Below, piece by piece: positions 9,101-17,918 of a stretch of 64,000 nt of DNA. The position numbers and the translations under genes are program-made. Below the pieces are notes generated by a model. That model saw only the letters and a program-made list of their open reading frames with translations. It was not told the DNA's origin and made no database searches. The stretch comes from Candidatus Brevundimonas colombiensis (lineage in GTDB: Bacteria; Pseudomonadota; Alphaproteobacteria; Caulobacterales; Caulobacteraceae), in the NCBI GenBank assembly GCA_029202665.1, contig CP119326.1, forward strand, positions 992,001 through 1,056,000, written 5' to 3'. Position 1 is the stretch's first letter. Every line of letters starts with the position of its first letter.

Positions 9101-10494
9101 CCCAGACCCTGAAAACCAAAGTCCTAATCATCGGCGCGGGCACCGGCGGCTACGTAGCTGGCATCAGATGCGGCCAGCTTGGCCTCGACACCATGCTGGT
9201 TGACGGCGGCGACGGTCTCGGCGGGACGTGCCTGAACGTCGGCTGTATTCCGTCCAAGGCGATCATCCATGCGGCGGGCAAGTTCGAGACGGTGGCCAAG
9301 GCGGCTAGCGGCGGGACGCTGGGCATCACGGCGGCGGCGCCCGCCATCGACCTGAAACAGACGGTCGAGTGGAAGGAGGGCATCGTCAAGAAGCTGAATG
9401 GCGGGGTTGCGGCCTTGCTGAAGAAGGCCAGGGTCAAGGTCATCAAGGGGTGGGCGAACTTCGAGGACGCCAAGACCTGCGTGGTGAAAACCGACGATGG
9501 CGAGGTGAAGATCACCGCCGATCACGTCATCCTGGCCACGGGGTCCGAGCCCGTCGAGCTGCCCTTCCTGCCGTTCGGCGGGGACGTCATCTCCTCGACC
9601 GAGGCGCTGAGCCTGTCCGAGGTCCCCAAGAAGTTAGTCGTCGTCGGCGGCGGCTATATCGGGCTGGAGCTGGGCATCGCCTTCAGGAAGCTGGGCGCCA
9701 AGGTGGCCATCGTCGAAATGGCCGAGCGCATCCTGCCCCTCTATGACAAAGCCCTGACCGATCCGGTGGCGAAATGGCTGGAGAAGCATGGCGTCGAACT
9801 TCACCTCGGCGCGCGCGCGGGCGGCTTCGGGGACGGCAGGCTGAACGTCACGACCAAGGATGGGGCGCCAATGCAGCTGGAGGCCGACAAGGTGCTGGTC
9901 ACCGTGGGCCGTCGTCCGCGCACGAAAGGCTGGGGCCTGGAGACCATGGGCGTGGCCATGGCCGGGCCGTTCGTGAAGATCGACCAGCGCTGCGCCACCT
10001 CGATGAAGAACGTCTGGGCCGTCGGTGACCTGACCGGCGAACCGATGCTGGCGCACAAGGGCTCGGCCCAGGGCGAGGTGGTCGCGGAAATCATCGCTGG
10101 TCATGACCGGGTGTTCGATCCGGTCGCCATCGCCGCCGTCTGTTTCACCGAGCCGGAGATCGTTTCGGCGGGCCTGGGTCCGAACGATGTCGAGGGCCGC
10201 GACGACGTGATCCAGTCGGTCTTCCCCTTCGCCGCCATCGGCCGGGCGCTGGCCATCGAGGCGGGCGAGGACGGCGGCTTCGTGCGGGTGATCGCGTCGA
10301 AGGCTGATCACCGCATCCTGGGCGTCCAGGCGGTGGGGCAGCATGTGTCGGAACTGTCGAACAGCTTCGCCCAGGTGCTGGAAATGGGCGCGGTGCTGGA
10401 GGATGTGGCCGGGACCATCCATGTCCACCCGACCCTGGGCGAGGCCTTCCACGAAGCGTCCCTGCGCGCCCTGGGTCACGCCATCCACATCTGA
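9097..10494 (+). CDS. lpdA: Dihydrolipoyl dehydrogenase (E3)
   Basis: 465 residues, normal for E3. The FAD-binding motif VLIIGAGTGGYVAGI starts the protein. The redox disulfide lies in GGTCLNVGCIPSKA (Cys45 and Cys50), NAD binding in VVVGGGYIGLELG, and a second FAD contact in TSMKNVWAVGDLTGEPMLAH. The catalytic base is in HVHPTLGEAFHEA. The enzyme reoxidises dihydrolipoyl E2 with NAD+. The start is TTG overlapping the preceding stop (TTGA), and it gives exactly the family N-terminus. It is the last gene of the bkd operon and converges with an SDR gene 15 bases away. Confidence 0.96.
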   Translation: MTQTLKTKVLIIGAGTGGYVAGIRCGQLGLDTMLVDGGDGLGGTCLNVGCIPSKAIIHAAGKFETVAKAASGGTLGITAAAPAIDLKQTVEWKEGIVKKLNGGVAALLKKARVKVIKGWANFEDAKTCVVKTDDGEVKITADHVILATGSEPVELPFLPFGGDVISSTEALSLSEVPKKLVVVGGGYIGLELGIAFRKLGAKVAIVEMAERILPLYDKALTDPVAKWLEKHGVELHLGARAGGFGDGRLNVTTKDGAPMQLEADKVLVTVGRRPRTKGWGLETMGVAMAGPFVKIDQRCATSMKNVWAVGDLTGEPMLAHKGSAQGEVVAEIIAGHDRVFDPVAIAAVCFTEPEIVSAGLGPNDVEGRDDVIQSVFPFAAIGRALAIEAGEDGGFVRVIASKADHRILGVQAVGQHVSELSNSFAQVLEMGAVLEDVAGTIHVHPTLGEAFHEASLRALGHAIHI

Positions 10495-10509
10495 CCCTGT
10501 GGAGCGGCC

Positions 10510-11307
10510 TTACAGTCGCTCCAGCCGCTTGGCGTGGTTGGCCACCATCCGCAGCGCCAGGCTGTCGGGCAGGAACCGCGCCAGGCCCGCCATGACATTG
10601 TTCATGACGCCGGGCGTGACGCTGGGGCGGTTGGCTTCACAGGCGTCGACGCCGATCCGGGCGACGCGGGCGGCGTCCATCCACATCCACGGCGGATAGG
10701 CGCTGGAGACCTGATCGCGCGATCCGTTGACGTCGTGGAACTCCGTCAGGGTGTAGCCGGGGTTCAGGACCGTGACGTGGACACCCGTCCCCAGCGTCTC
10801 CAGATGCAGTCCTTGAGAGGCCTTGATCAGGAAGCTCTTGATCGGCCCGTACAGGGTGTCGCCGCCGGTCGCGGGCATCTGACCAGCCAGAGACGCCACG
10901 TTCAGCACCCGCCCGAAGCAGCGCTGGATCATGCCGGGCAGCAACAGGCGCGACAGCTCAATCGGCGCGGTCAGCATGACCTGGATCATGGCCCGGTGGG
11001 CGTCGAGGTTTGTGTCCAGAAAGCCCGTCACCCGGCTGAAACCCGCATTATTGACCAAACCATCGACGGTCAGGCCGCGCGCGGCGATGGATGCCACCAG
11101 CCGCTCGGGCACCGTCGGATCGCTCAGATCCTCAGGGATCACGGTCGCGGCGACGCCGTGGGCGGTCATCAGTTCGTCGGCCAGCGCCTGCAACGGACCC
11201 TCGCGGCGCGCCGTCAGGATCAGATCCCAGCCCCTGGCCGCATAGATCCGCGCCAGGGCCGCGCCGATGCCGGCAGAGGCGCCGGTGATCAGGACGGTTC
11301 GGCGCAT
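10510..11307 (-). CDS. Short-chain dehydrogenase/reductase
   Basis: 265 residues from the chosen ATG at 11307. Classical SDR marks are TGASAGIGAALA (cofactor binding), LVNNAGFS, a serine in VLNVASLAG and the catalytic YGPIK (YxxxK). The last part is longer than a minimal SDR and resembles the DltE/YqjQ-type subgroup. An upstream in-frame ATG at 11349 would overlap the Rrf2 gene, so the start 7 bases after that stop was used. It is probably co-transcribed with Rrf2. The substrate cannot be told from sequence. Confidence 0.88.
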   Translation of the reverse strand: MRRTVLITGASAGIGAALARIYAARGWDLILTARREGPLQALADELMTAHGVAATVIPEDLSDPTVPERLVASIAARGLTVDGLVNNAGFSRVTGFLDTNLDAHRAMIQVMLTAPIELSRLLLPGMIQRCFGRVLNVASLAGQMPATGGDTLYGPIKSFLIKASQGLHLETLGTGVHVTVLNPGYTLTEFHDVNGSRDQVSSAYPPWMWMDAARVARIGVDACEANRPSVTPGVMNNVMAGLARFLPDSLALRMVANHAKRLERL

Positions 11308-11314
11308 ACGAGGC

Positions 11315-11785
11315 TCAGGCCGCGACGGGGCAGGATTTGTGCGGCGCATAGGCCGCCAGGGACGTCGGGTTTTCGGCCAGCAGATCGGCGATGGTGATCT
11401 TGGACAGGGCCTCGGTCGCGGCCTCGTCGGCGGCGGTCAGGGCCTTGGCGACCTGGCGTGGAATATGTTCGCTGATGGGGCATCCCTTGGCCCCGGCGGG
11501 CGGCGAGCCGATGTGGGCGCACCCGTTCACCGCCTTCAACACCTCGTCCAGGCGGATGTCCTCGGGTTGACGCAACAGCCAGGAGCCGCCGGTGGCGCCC
11601 GGCCGGGTGGCGATCAACCCGGCCTTGGCCAACAGGGCGGTCACGCGACGCACCACGACGGGGTTGGTCGGGATGGACGAGGCCAGGACGCCGCTGGGGG
11701 CGGCCTGCGCAGGCCCATAGGCGCCCTTGTGGGCCATATAGGCCAAGGCGTGGGCGGCGACGGGGAAGCGCTGGCTGTCTGACAT
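11315..11785 (-). CDS. Rrf2 family transcriptional regulator
   Basis: 156 residues from MSDSQRFPVAAHALAYMA, the standard Rrf2 start. The winged helix-turn-helix lies at about 20-75 (SSIPTNPVVVRRVTALLAKAGLI) followed by the wing ATRPGATGGSWLL. There are Cys residues in VNGCAHIG and KGCPISEH and another near the C-terminus (KSCPVAA). The three-Cys cluster of IscR is not matched in spacing, so iron-sulfur binding is uncertain; a redox or NO-type sensor is possible. The frame is open upstream to 12013, but only the start at 11785 fits the family. It sits before an SDR gene and diverges from kup. Confidence 0.88.
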   Translation of the reverse strand: MSDSQRFPVAAHALAYMAHKGAYGPAQAAPSGVLASSIPTNPVVVRRVTALLAKAGLIATRPGATGGSWLLRQPEDIRLDEVLKAVNGCAHIGSPPAGAKGCPISEHIPRQVAKALTAADEAATEALSKITIADLLAENPTSLAAYAPHKSCPVAA

Positions 11786-11952
11786 GATTTTGTTCCTGAG
11801 GTGAAAATAGGCGCTGAAGCGCCGAATCACAAATCCGTGGCGGAACGGCGAAACCGAATCCTGCCGGGCGCGATTGAAGACGGCGCGGAATGGGCCTAAA
11901 GCCTCGCCGCTTTGAAGGGACCGACTGGGCGTCGGCGCCCCGGAGGATACCA

Positions 11953-13941
11953 ATGGCCGGGGATACTCCCCACGACGCGAGCGCTCCCTCGCCCGCGTCG
12001 CACACGCCGGCAACGTCCACCCACGCCACGGGCCCGGAATCCCCTGTTCCGGGCGGTCACGCTCAGGGCGGGACGGCCAGGCACGGCGGCCTGTGGGCGC
12101 TGACCCTGGGCGCCATTGGCGTGGTGTTCGGCGACATCGGCACCAGCCCGCTCTATGCGCTGCGCGAGGCCATCGGCCATGCCCAGCGCGGCGTCGGCGG
12201 CGACCTGGCCATCGTGGGCGTCGTGTCCCTGGCCTTTTGGGCGCTGATGGTCGTGGTGACGTTCAAATACGTCTTCTTCCTGATGCGCGCCGACAACAAG
12301 GGCGAGGGCGGCACTCTGTCGCTGATGGCCCTGGCCCAGTTCGCGGTCGGACGGCGCAGCGCGTGGATCTTCATTCTCGGCGTCTGCGGCGCGGCGCTTT
12401 TCTATGGCGACGGCATCATCACGCCCGCCATCTCGGTCCTGTCGGCAGTCGAGGGTCTGCAGGACGCGCCCGGCCTGTCGGGCAGGCTGGACCCCTTCAT
12501 CGTGCCGATTTCGGCGGGCATCCTGATCGTCCTGTTCATGGCTCAGTCGCGCGGCACGGCCCGCCTGGCCAAGTATTTCGGGCCGATCATGGCCATATGG
12601 TTCCTGAGCCTCGGCGCGCTGGGGGTCATGCACATCGGCGACGATCCGTCGATCCTGCGCGCCCTGTCGCCCTATTACGGCGTCAGCCTGCTGCTGCATG
12701 ACGGATTTCTGGGCTTCATCATCCTGGGCAGCGTCTTCCTGGCGGTGACGGGCGCCGAGGCGCTGTATGCCGACATGGGGCATTTCGGAAAGGCGCCGAT
12801 CCGCGCGGGCTGGCTGTATTTCGCCCTGCCGTGCCTGACCCTGAACTATCTGGGGCAGGGCGCCTTCATCCTGGACAACCCCAGCGCGGCCAGCAATCCG
12901 TTCTGGAACATGGTGCCGGGCTTCGCCTACTGGCCCATGCTGATCCTGGCGACGGTGGCGACCGTGGTGGCCTCTCAGGCGGTGATCACCGGCGCCTTCT
13001 CGGTGACGCAGCAGGCGGTGCAGCTGGGTCTTCTGCCGCGCATCGACATCCGCAATACCTCCGAGACCCAGGCCGGTCAGATCTATGTCCCGGCGGTCAA
13101 CAGCTTCCTGATGATCGGGGTTCTGACCCTGCTTGTGGTGTTCCAGAGCTCGCACAATCTGACGGCGGCCTATGGCGTGGCGGTGACGGGGACCATGCTG
13201 GTCAATACGCTGATGGCCTATTCGGTGATCCGCAAGGGCTGGAAATGGCCGATGTGGGCGGTGGCCGGCACGCTTATCCCGTTCGCCTTCATCGACAGCG
13301 TCTTCCTGACGTCCAACCTGCTCAAGATTCCTGACGGGGCGTGGATGCCGCTGGTGCTCGGCGCCCTGCTGATCGTGGTGATGTGGACCTGGGTGCGCGG
13401 CACCCAGATTCTGACGACCAAGACACGCAAGGACAGTCTGCCGCTGAACGACCTGATCGAGATGCTGCACGCCCGCCCGCCGCACCGCGCGCCAGGCACG
13501 GCCATCTTCCTGACCTCGGACCCGGACGTGGCGCCGGTCGCCCTGATGCACAACCTCAAGCACAACAAGGTGCTGCACGAAAAGAACATCATCCTGACCG
13601 TGCGCACCTCGGAACGGCCGCGTGTCAAGGACGCCGACCGGGTGAAGATGGAGCCCATCAATGACGACTTCAAAAGGCTGACCGTCACCTATGGTTTCAT
13701 GGAGACGCCGAACGTGCCGCGCGCCCTGGGTCTGTGCCGCAAACAGGGACTGAAGTTCGACATCATGTCGACCAGCTTCTTCCTGGGTCGGCGTTCACTG
13801 ATCCCGTCGGCGCGTCAGGGCATGCCCCTGTGGCAGGATAGGCTGTTCATCTTCCTGATGCGCAATGCGGCCAATCCGACCGACTTCTTCCACATTCCGC
13901 CCGGCCGCGTGGTCGAGTTGGGCGCACAGGTCGCCGTATGA
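11953..13941 (+). CDS. kup: KUP-family potassium uptake protein
   Basis: 662 residues from the ATG at 11953, which has a GGAGGA site 5-6 bases upstream. An extended proline/threonine-rich cytoplasmic N-terminus precedes the K+ transporter core. The core opens with LTLGAIGVVFGDIGTSPLYALREA and includes LFYGDGIITPAISVLSAVEG, a family hallmark. About 12 membrane segments run to residue about 480, then a soluble C-terminal domain (HNKVLHEKNIILTVRT and VTYGFMETPNVPRAL). It is a proton-coupled K+ importer of the inner membrane. The stop overlaps the rsmB start by 4 bases. Confidence 0.96.
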   Translation: MAGDTPHDASAPSPASHTPATSTHATGPESPVPGGHAQGGTARHGGLWALTLGAIGVVFGDIGTSPLYALREAIGHAQRGVGGDLAIVGVVSLAFWALMVVVTFKYVFFLMRADNKGEGGTLSLMALAQFAVGRRSAWIFILGVCGAALFYGDGIITPAISVLSAVEGLQDAPGLSGRLDPFIVPISAGILIVLFMAQSRGTARLAKYFGPIMAIWFLSLGALGVMHIGDDPSILRALSPYYGVSLLLHDGFLGFIILGSVFLAVTGAEALYADMGHFGKAPIRAGWLYFALPCLTLNYLGQGAFILDNPSAASNPFWNMVPGFAYWPMLILATVATVVASQAVITGAFSVTQQAVQLGLLPRIDIRNTSETQAGQIYVPAVNSFLMIGVLTLLVVFQSSHNLTAAYGVAVTGTMLVNTLMAYSVIRKGWKWPMWAVAGTLIPFAFIDSVFLTSNLLKIPDGAWMPLVLGALLIVVMWTWVRGTQILTTKTRKDSLPLNDLIEMLHARPPHRAPGTAIFLTSDPDVAPVALMHNLKHNKVLHEKNIILTVRTSERPRVKDADRVKMEPINDDFKRLTVTYGFMETPNVPRALGLCRKQGLKFDIMSTSFFLGRRSLIPSARQGMPLWQDRLFIFLMRNAANPTDFFHIPPGRVVELGAQVAV

Positions 13942-15308
13942 AGCCAGGTCAGAGCTCCGAGGCGCGAGGACGCCGGATGGCGACCAAGGGCAGGCCGCGC
14001 CCGACCTCGACCGAAGCCCCGCCCGTTCAGGACGACATCGGCGTCGAGGCCCGCGTGGTCGCCGGCATCCTGCTGAACGCCGCGCTGGAGAAGCGCAACG
14101 GCCTGGACGAGGCCCTGTCCCAGCCGCCCGCCCGCGCCCTGGCGCCGGTGGACCGCGCCTTCGCCCGCGCCGTGGCCATGGCCGCCTTGCGCCGTCTGGG
14201 CGAGATCGACCAGATCCTGGATCGCCGCCTGCAGAAGTCGCCGCCTGAGGCGGTGCGCACCCTGTTGCGCATCGCCCTGGCCCAGACCCTGGTGCTGGAG
14301 ACCCCCGCCTTCGCCGCCGTCTCGACGGCGGTGAAACTGGCCGAACGCGACCCGAAGACCCGACCCTACAAGAATCTGGTCAATGCGGTGCTGCGCGGCG
14401 TGGGCCGCGACGGCCCCGGCCTGACGACCGCCGAGAGCAATCTGCCCGACTGGATCGCCGCGCGCTGGAAAGCGGCCTATGGCGAGGCGGCTCTGGTCGG
14501 ACTGGCGCTGGCGGCCCGCGAGGAGCCGGCGACCGACCTCAGCCTCAAGCCGGGCGTCGATCCGGCCGCCGTGGCCGCCGCCGTGGACGGCGAAACCCTG
14601 TCGGGTGGAACCGTCCGCACCGGCCGTCGCGGCGATGTGGCGACCTGGCCTGGCTTTGACGACGGCGACTGGTGGGTTCAGGACGCCGCCGCCGCGGCGC
14701 CCGCGCGTCTGCTGGATGTGAAGGCGGGTGAAACCGCGCTCGACATGTGTGCGGCGCCCGGCGGCAAGACCCTGCAACTGGCCGCCGCCGGCGCCTCGGT
14801 CGTGGCGCTGGACCGTTCGGCTCCGCGTCTGAAGCGCCTGACGCAGAATCTGGAACGCACCGGCCTGACCGCCGAGGTCGTCGCCGTCCCCGCCGAGGAA
14901 TGGGATGACGCCCGCACCTTCGACGCGGTCCTCTTGGACGCGCCCTGCACCGCCACCGGCACCTTCCGCCGCAACCCGGAAGTCCTGCGCGCCACCCGGC
15001 CCGCCGAGGTCGCCAAACTGGCCGACGTCCAGCACCGCCTGCTCGACGCCGCCGCCGAACGGGTCAAGCCGGGCGGCCGCATGGTCTATTGCACCTGCTC
15101 GCTGGAGCGTGAGGAGGGCGAGACCCAGATCATCGCCTTCCTGCGCCGCAACCCGGCCTTCCGCACCGCCCCTGCAGACCCCGCCGCCATCGGCGCGCCG
15201 CCCGAAGCCCTGACCTCCGAAGGCTGGCTTCGCATCCTGCCCTCCATGTGGGCCGAGAAAGGCGGCCTGGACGGCTTCTTCGCCGCCAGGCTGGAAAGGG
15301 TTTCCTGA
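13938..15308 (+). CDS. rsmB: 16S rRNA m5C967 methyltransferase family (RsmB/NOP2/Sun)
   Basis: 456 residues. The N-terminal NusB-like RNA-binding domain (about 35-165) is followed by a Rossmann methyltransferase domain. Motifs are LDMCAAPGGKTLQLAAAG (SAM binding), LLDAPCTATGTFRRNPEV (motif IV Cys) and MVYCTCSLEREEGE (motif VI Cys), the two-cysteine mechanism of RNA m5C methyltransferases. The ATG overlaps the kup stop; a second ATG at 13977 is an alternative start. The basic N-terminal tail is typical of alphaproteobacterial copies. Confidence 0.93.
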   Translation: MKPGQSSEARGRRMATKGRPRPTSTEAPPVQDDIGVEARVVAGILLNAALEKRNGLDEALSQPPARALAPVDRAFARAVAMAALRRLGEIDQILDRRLQKSPPEAVRTLLRIALAQTLVLETPAFAAVSTAVKLAERDPKTRPYKNLVNAVLRGVGRDGPGLTTAESNLPDWIAARWKAAYGEAALVGLALAAREEPATDLSLKPGVDPAAVAAAVDGETLSGGTVRTGRRGDVATWPGFDDGDWWVQDAAAAAPARLLDVKAGETALDMCAAPGGKTLQLAAAGASVVALDRSAPRLKRLTQNLERTGLTAEVVAVPAEEWDDARTFDAVLLDAPCTATGTFRRNPEVLRATRPAEVAKLADVQHRLLDAAAERVKPGGRMVYCTCSLEREEGETQIIAFLRRNPAFRTAPADPAAIGAPPEALTSEGWLRILPSMWAEKGGLDGFFAARLERVS

Positions 15309-15355
15309 GCGGCCGCGCCTTGCTCCCGCCCGCAACCCGTCCTATCCCGAGGGCC

Positions 15356-16021
15356 ATGGCCGTTACCCCTCTGATCTGTCCGTCGATCCTCGCCAGCGAC
15401 TTCTCGCGGCTGGGTGAAGAAGTCCGTGCGCTGGAGGCGGCAGGCGCCGACTGGGTGCATGTGGATGTGATGGACGGGCATTTCGTGCCCAACATCACCC
15501 TGGGGCCGGACATCGTGAAGGCGATCCGGCCGCACACGACCCTGCCGTTCGACGTGCATCTGATGGTCGCGCCGGTCGATCCGTGGCTGGAGGCGTTCCG
15601 CGACGCCGGGGCCGATATCCTGACGGTCCACCCCGAAAGCGGCCCGCACCTGCACCGCACGCTCGGCCGCATTCGTCAGCTGGGCGCCAAGGCCGGGGTC
15701 GTGTTCAATCCCGCGACGCCCTTGTCGATCCTGGAAGAGGTGGTCGATCTGGTCGATCTGGTGCTGATCATGTCGGTCAATCCGGGCTTCGGCGGACAGA
15801 AGTTCATCGACAGTTCGCTGAAGAAGATCGCGGGCGCGCGGGTCATTCTGGACCGGGCCGGGTCGACGGCGCATCTGCAGGTGGACGGCGGCGTGACCTC
15901 GGCCAACGCCGGGGCCTGCGTGGCCGCCGGAGCCGACGCCCTGGTCGCCGGCTCCTTCGTGTTCAAGGGCGACTATGCGGCCAATATCGCCGCCCTGAAG
16001 GCCGCGCCGGAACACGCATGA
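15356..16021 (+). CDS. rpe: Ribulose-phosphate 3-epimerase
   Basis: 221 residues, a TIM barrel that interconverts ribulose 5-phosphate and xylulose 5-phosphate. The N-terminus PLICPSILASDFSRLGEE, the metal-binding HVDVMDGHFVPNITLGPD, LMVAPVDPWLEAF, VNPGFGGQKFI and the phosphate-binding VDGGVTSANAG plus VAGSFVFKG are all intact. The frame is open upstream, but the ATG at 15356 gives the family start. The stop overlaps the next gene by 4 bases. Its products feed the pentose pathway, including sedoheptulose 7-phosphate, the precursor of the heptose pathway at 36-46 kb. Confidence 0.97.
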   Translation: MAVTPLICPSILASDFSRLGEEVRALEAAGADWVHVDVMDGHFVPNITLGPDIVKAIRPHTTLPFDVHLMVAPVDPWLEAFRDAGADILTVHPESGPHLHRTLGRIRQLGAKAGVVFNPATPLSILEEVVDLVDLVLIMSVNPGFGGQKFIDSSLKKIAGARVILDRAGSTAHLQVDGGVTSANAGACVAAGADALVAGSFVFKGDYAANIAALKAAPEHA

Positions 16022-17838
16022 GCCCGCTTGGTCCCTTCGCCCCGCGCGGCCAGGACGCCGGTCTGGACGTGGCCTCGGGCCAGATCCCCGGCCTGCCCGG
16101 CGCGCCGGTCAGAACGCCCGTGCGCGCGGGCGACACGACCGCCGGGCCGGGCCTGTGGCCCGCCATCGCCGGACGTCTGGCGACGCGCCAGCTGTGGATC
16201 GAGCTTTACGGCCTGCCGGGCTATGGGCTGACGCTGAAGGGGCGCAAGGTCAGCGCCTTCGCCGCCACGCCCCGCGACTTCCGCCCCCATGATCCCGCGC
16301 CGGGTCGCAATGTGCTGGCGGGGCGTTTCATGCTGGCCGGCGCCGCGATGGAGGTGGAGCCGTCGGGCGATCCGTGGAACCGGCCCAGTCCGTCCCGGCC
16401 GTTCGCGGTCGAACTGCACGCCTTCGCCTGGCTGCCGGCGCTGATGGCCCAGGGGGATCGCGGCGCGCGCGAGGGCCTGCGTCTGACCCTGGCCTGGGCC
16501 AACGCCTTCGCGCGCTGGTCCCCCTTCGCCTGGGGGCCGGAGATTCTGGCGCGCCGGGTCGTCAATCTGGCCTGCGCGGCGCGACGGATGGGCGCGGTTG
16601 CGACCGAAACGGAACGCCTGATCCTGGCCGACAGTCTGGCGCGCCAGACGCGGCAACTGCTGCGTCCGCCCGGCGGACTGGCCAGCCGGGCCGAACGGCT
16701 GACGGCGGCGGCCATCGGCGGCTGCGTCCTGGCTGGACCGGCGGGGCAGGGTTTGCGTCGTCGCGCCCTGGGTTCATTGGACGGCGCGCTGAAGACCACG
16801 GTCCAGGAGGACGGCGGCCATGCCTCGCGCAGTCCCGAGGCTGGGCTGGAGCTGTTGCTGGATCTGCTGACGCTGGACGACGCCCTGTCGCAGCTGTCCG
16901 AGCCGACGCCCGAAGGCGTTTCAACCGCTATCGCCCGCCTGACCAGAGGCTTGCGTGTCCTGACCCTGCCCGACGGTCGGCTGGCCAGTTTCCAGGGCGG
17001 GGGCGCCTCAAGCGCCGAACGGGTCGGCGCCGCCCGCGCCCATGACGAGGAGGCCGAGACGCCTTCGCCGGACGGCAAGGTCGCCGGCCTGACCCGCATC
17101 GCCAGCCCGCTGCTGACCCTGATGGCCGACACGGCCGCGCCGGCCGCCGGGGCGTGGGGCGCGGCCGCCTGCGCCCAGCCGCTGGCGCTGGAGATCGCCT
17201 GCGGCAAGGACCGTCTGGTCACCGGCTCGGGCTGGACGCCGGCCGCCACGGACCGGCAAGCCCTGCGCCTGACGCCGGCCCATTCGACCCTGACCCTCGG
17301 CGAGCGGTCGCTGAACGAACCGCTCAGCGGATGGAAGAGCGATCTGCTTGGCGCGCGCCTGGTCGGACCGCCGATCCACGTCACGGCCGACCGCCGGGAA
17401 GGCGACGGCGCCGTCTGGCTGGAGATGGAGCATGACGGCTGGACCGAACTGTTCGGCCTGAATCATCAGCGCAGGCTCTATCTGGACCAGCGGCTGGATG
17501 AGCTGCGCGCCGAGGAGCGAGTGTTCCCGACGCCGGGCCGCAAGGAGATGGTGCGCCAGATCGCGGCCCCCTACGCCATCCGCTTCCATCTGGAGCCAGG
17601 GGTGCAGGCTTCTCTGGCGCGGGACCGCCGCTCGATCCTGCTGCGCGGCGCGTCCGGCCGCGGCTGGTGGTTCAGGACCGACGGCCCCGATGTCGCCATC
17701 GAACCCAGCGTCCACATCGACGCCGGCCTGACCCGGCGTTCGTTGCAGATCGTGGTGCGCGGTTCGGCCCGCACCGACAGCGAAACCAAAATCCGCTGGA
17801 AGCTGAGCCCGGCGGGCGCCAGCGGCGACCCAGGCTGA
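16018..17838 (+). CDS. Heparinase II/III-like family protein
   Basis: 606 residues from the ATG that overlaps the rpe stop. An alpha-helical N-terminal half (VELHAFAWLPALMAQGDRGA, then LILADSLARQTRQLLRPPGG) is followed by a beta-rich C-terminal half, as in heparinase II/III-like polysaccharide lyases. The segment FGLNHQRRLYLDQRLDELR fits the conserved HxRxLxL region of this family. No clear signal peptide is visible. The gene commonly sits between rpe and purH in Caulobacterales (general knowledge). The substrate is unknown; a role in cell-surface glycan turnover is possible. Confidence 0.82.
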   Translation: MSPLGPFAPRGQDAGLDVASGQIPGLPGAPVRTPVRAGDTTAGPGLWPAIAGRLATRQLWIELYGLPGYGLTLKGRKVSAFAATPRDFRPHDPAPGRNVLAGRFMLAGAAMEVEPSGDPWNRPSPSRPFAVELHAFAWLPALMAQGDRGAREGLRLTLAWANAFARWSPFAWGPEILARRVVNLACAARRMGAVATETERLILADSLARQTRQLLRPPGGLASRAERLTAAAIGGCVLAGPAGQGLRRRALGSLDGALKTTVQEDGGHASRSPEAGLELLLDLLTLDDALSQLSEPTPEGVSTAIARLTRGLRVLTLPDGRLASFQGGGASSAERVGAARAHDEEAETPSPDGKVAGLTRIASPLLTLMADTAAPAAGAWGAAACAQPLALEIACGKDRLVTGSGWTPAATDRQALRLTPAHSTLTLGERSLNEPLSGWKSDLLGARLVGPPIHVTADRREGDGAVWLEMEHDGWTELFGLNHQRRLYLDQRLDELRAEERVFPTPGRKEMVRQIAAPYAIRFHLEPGVQASLARDRRSILLRGASGRGWWFRTDGPDVAIEPSVHIDAGLTRRSLQIVVRGSARTDSETKIRWKLSPAGASGDPG

Positions 17839-17918
17839 AACCGTCCGTGGGGTGACGCCGCGCCGGTTTGGGGCTAGAGGGCGCGCCATCCTCCTCCAGC
17901 CTTCACGGACGCCGCCTC

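Noticed and set aside
11896..13578. Long minus-strand frame opposite kup
   Set aside because: Kup is clearly coded on the plus strand with full family motifs; the antisense product is rich in Arg, His and Gln with no domain.
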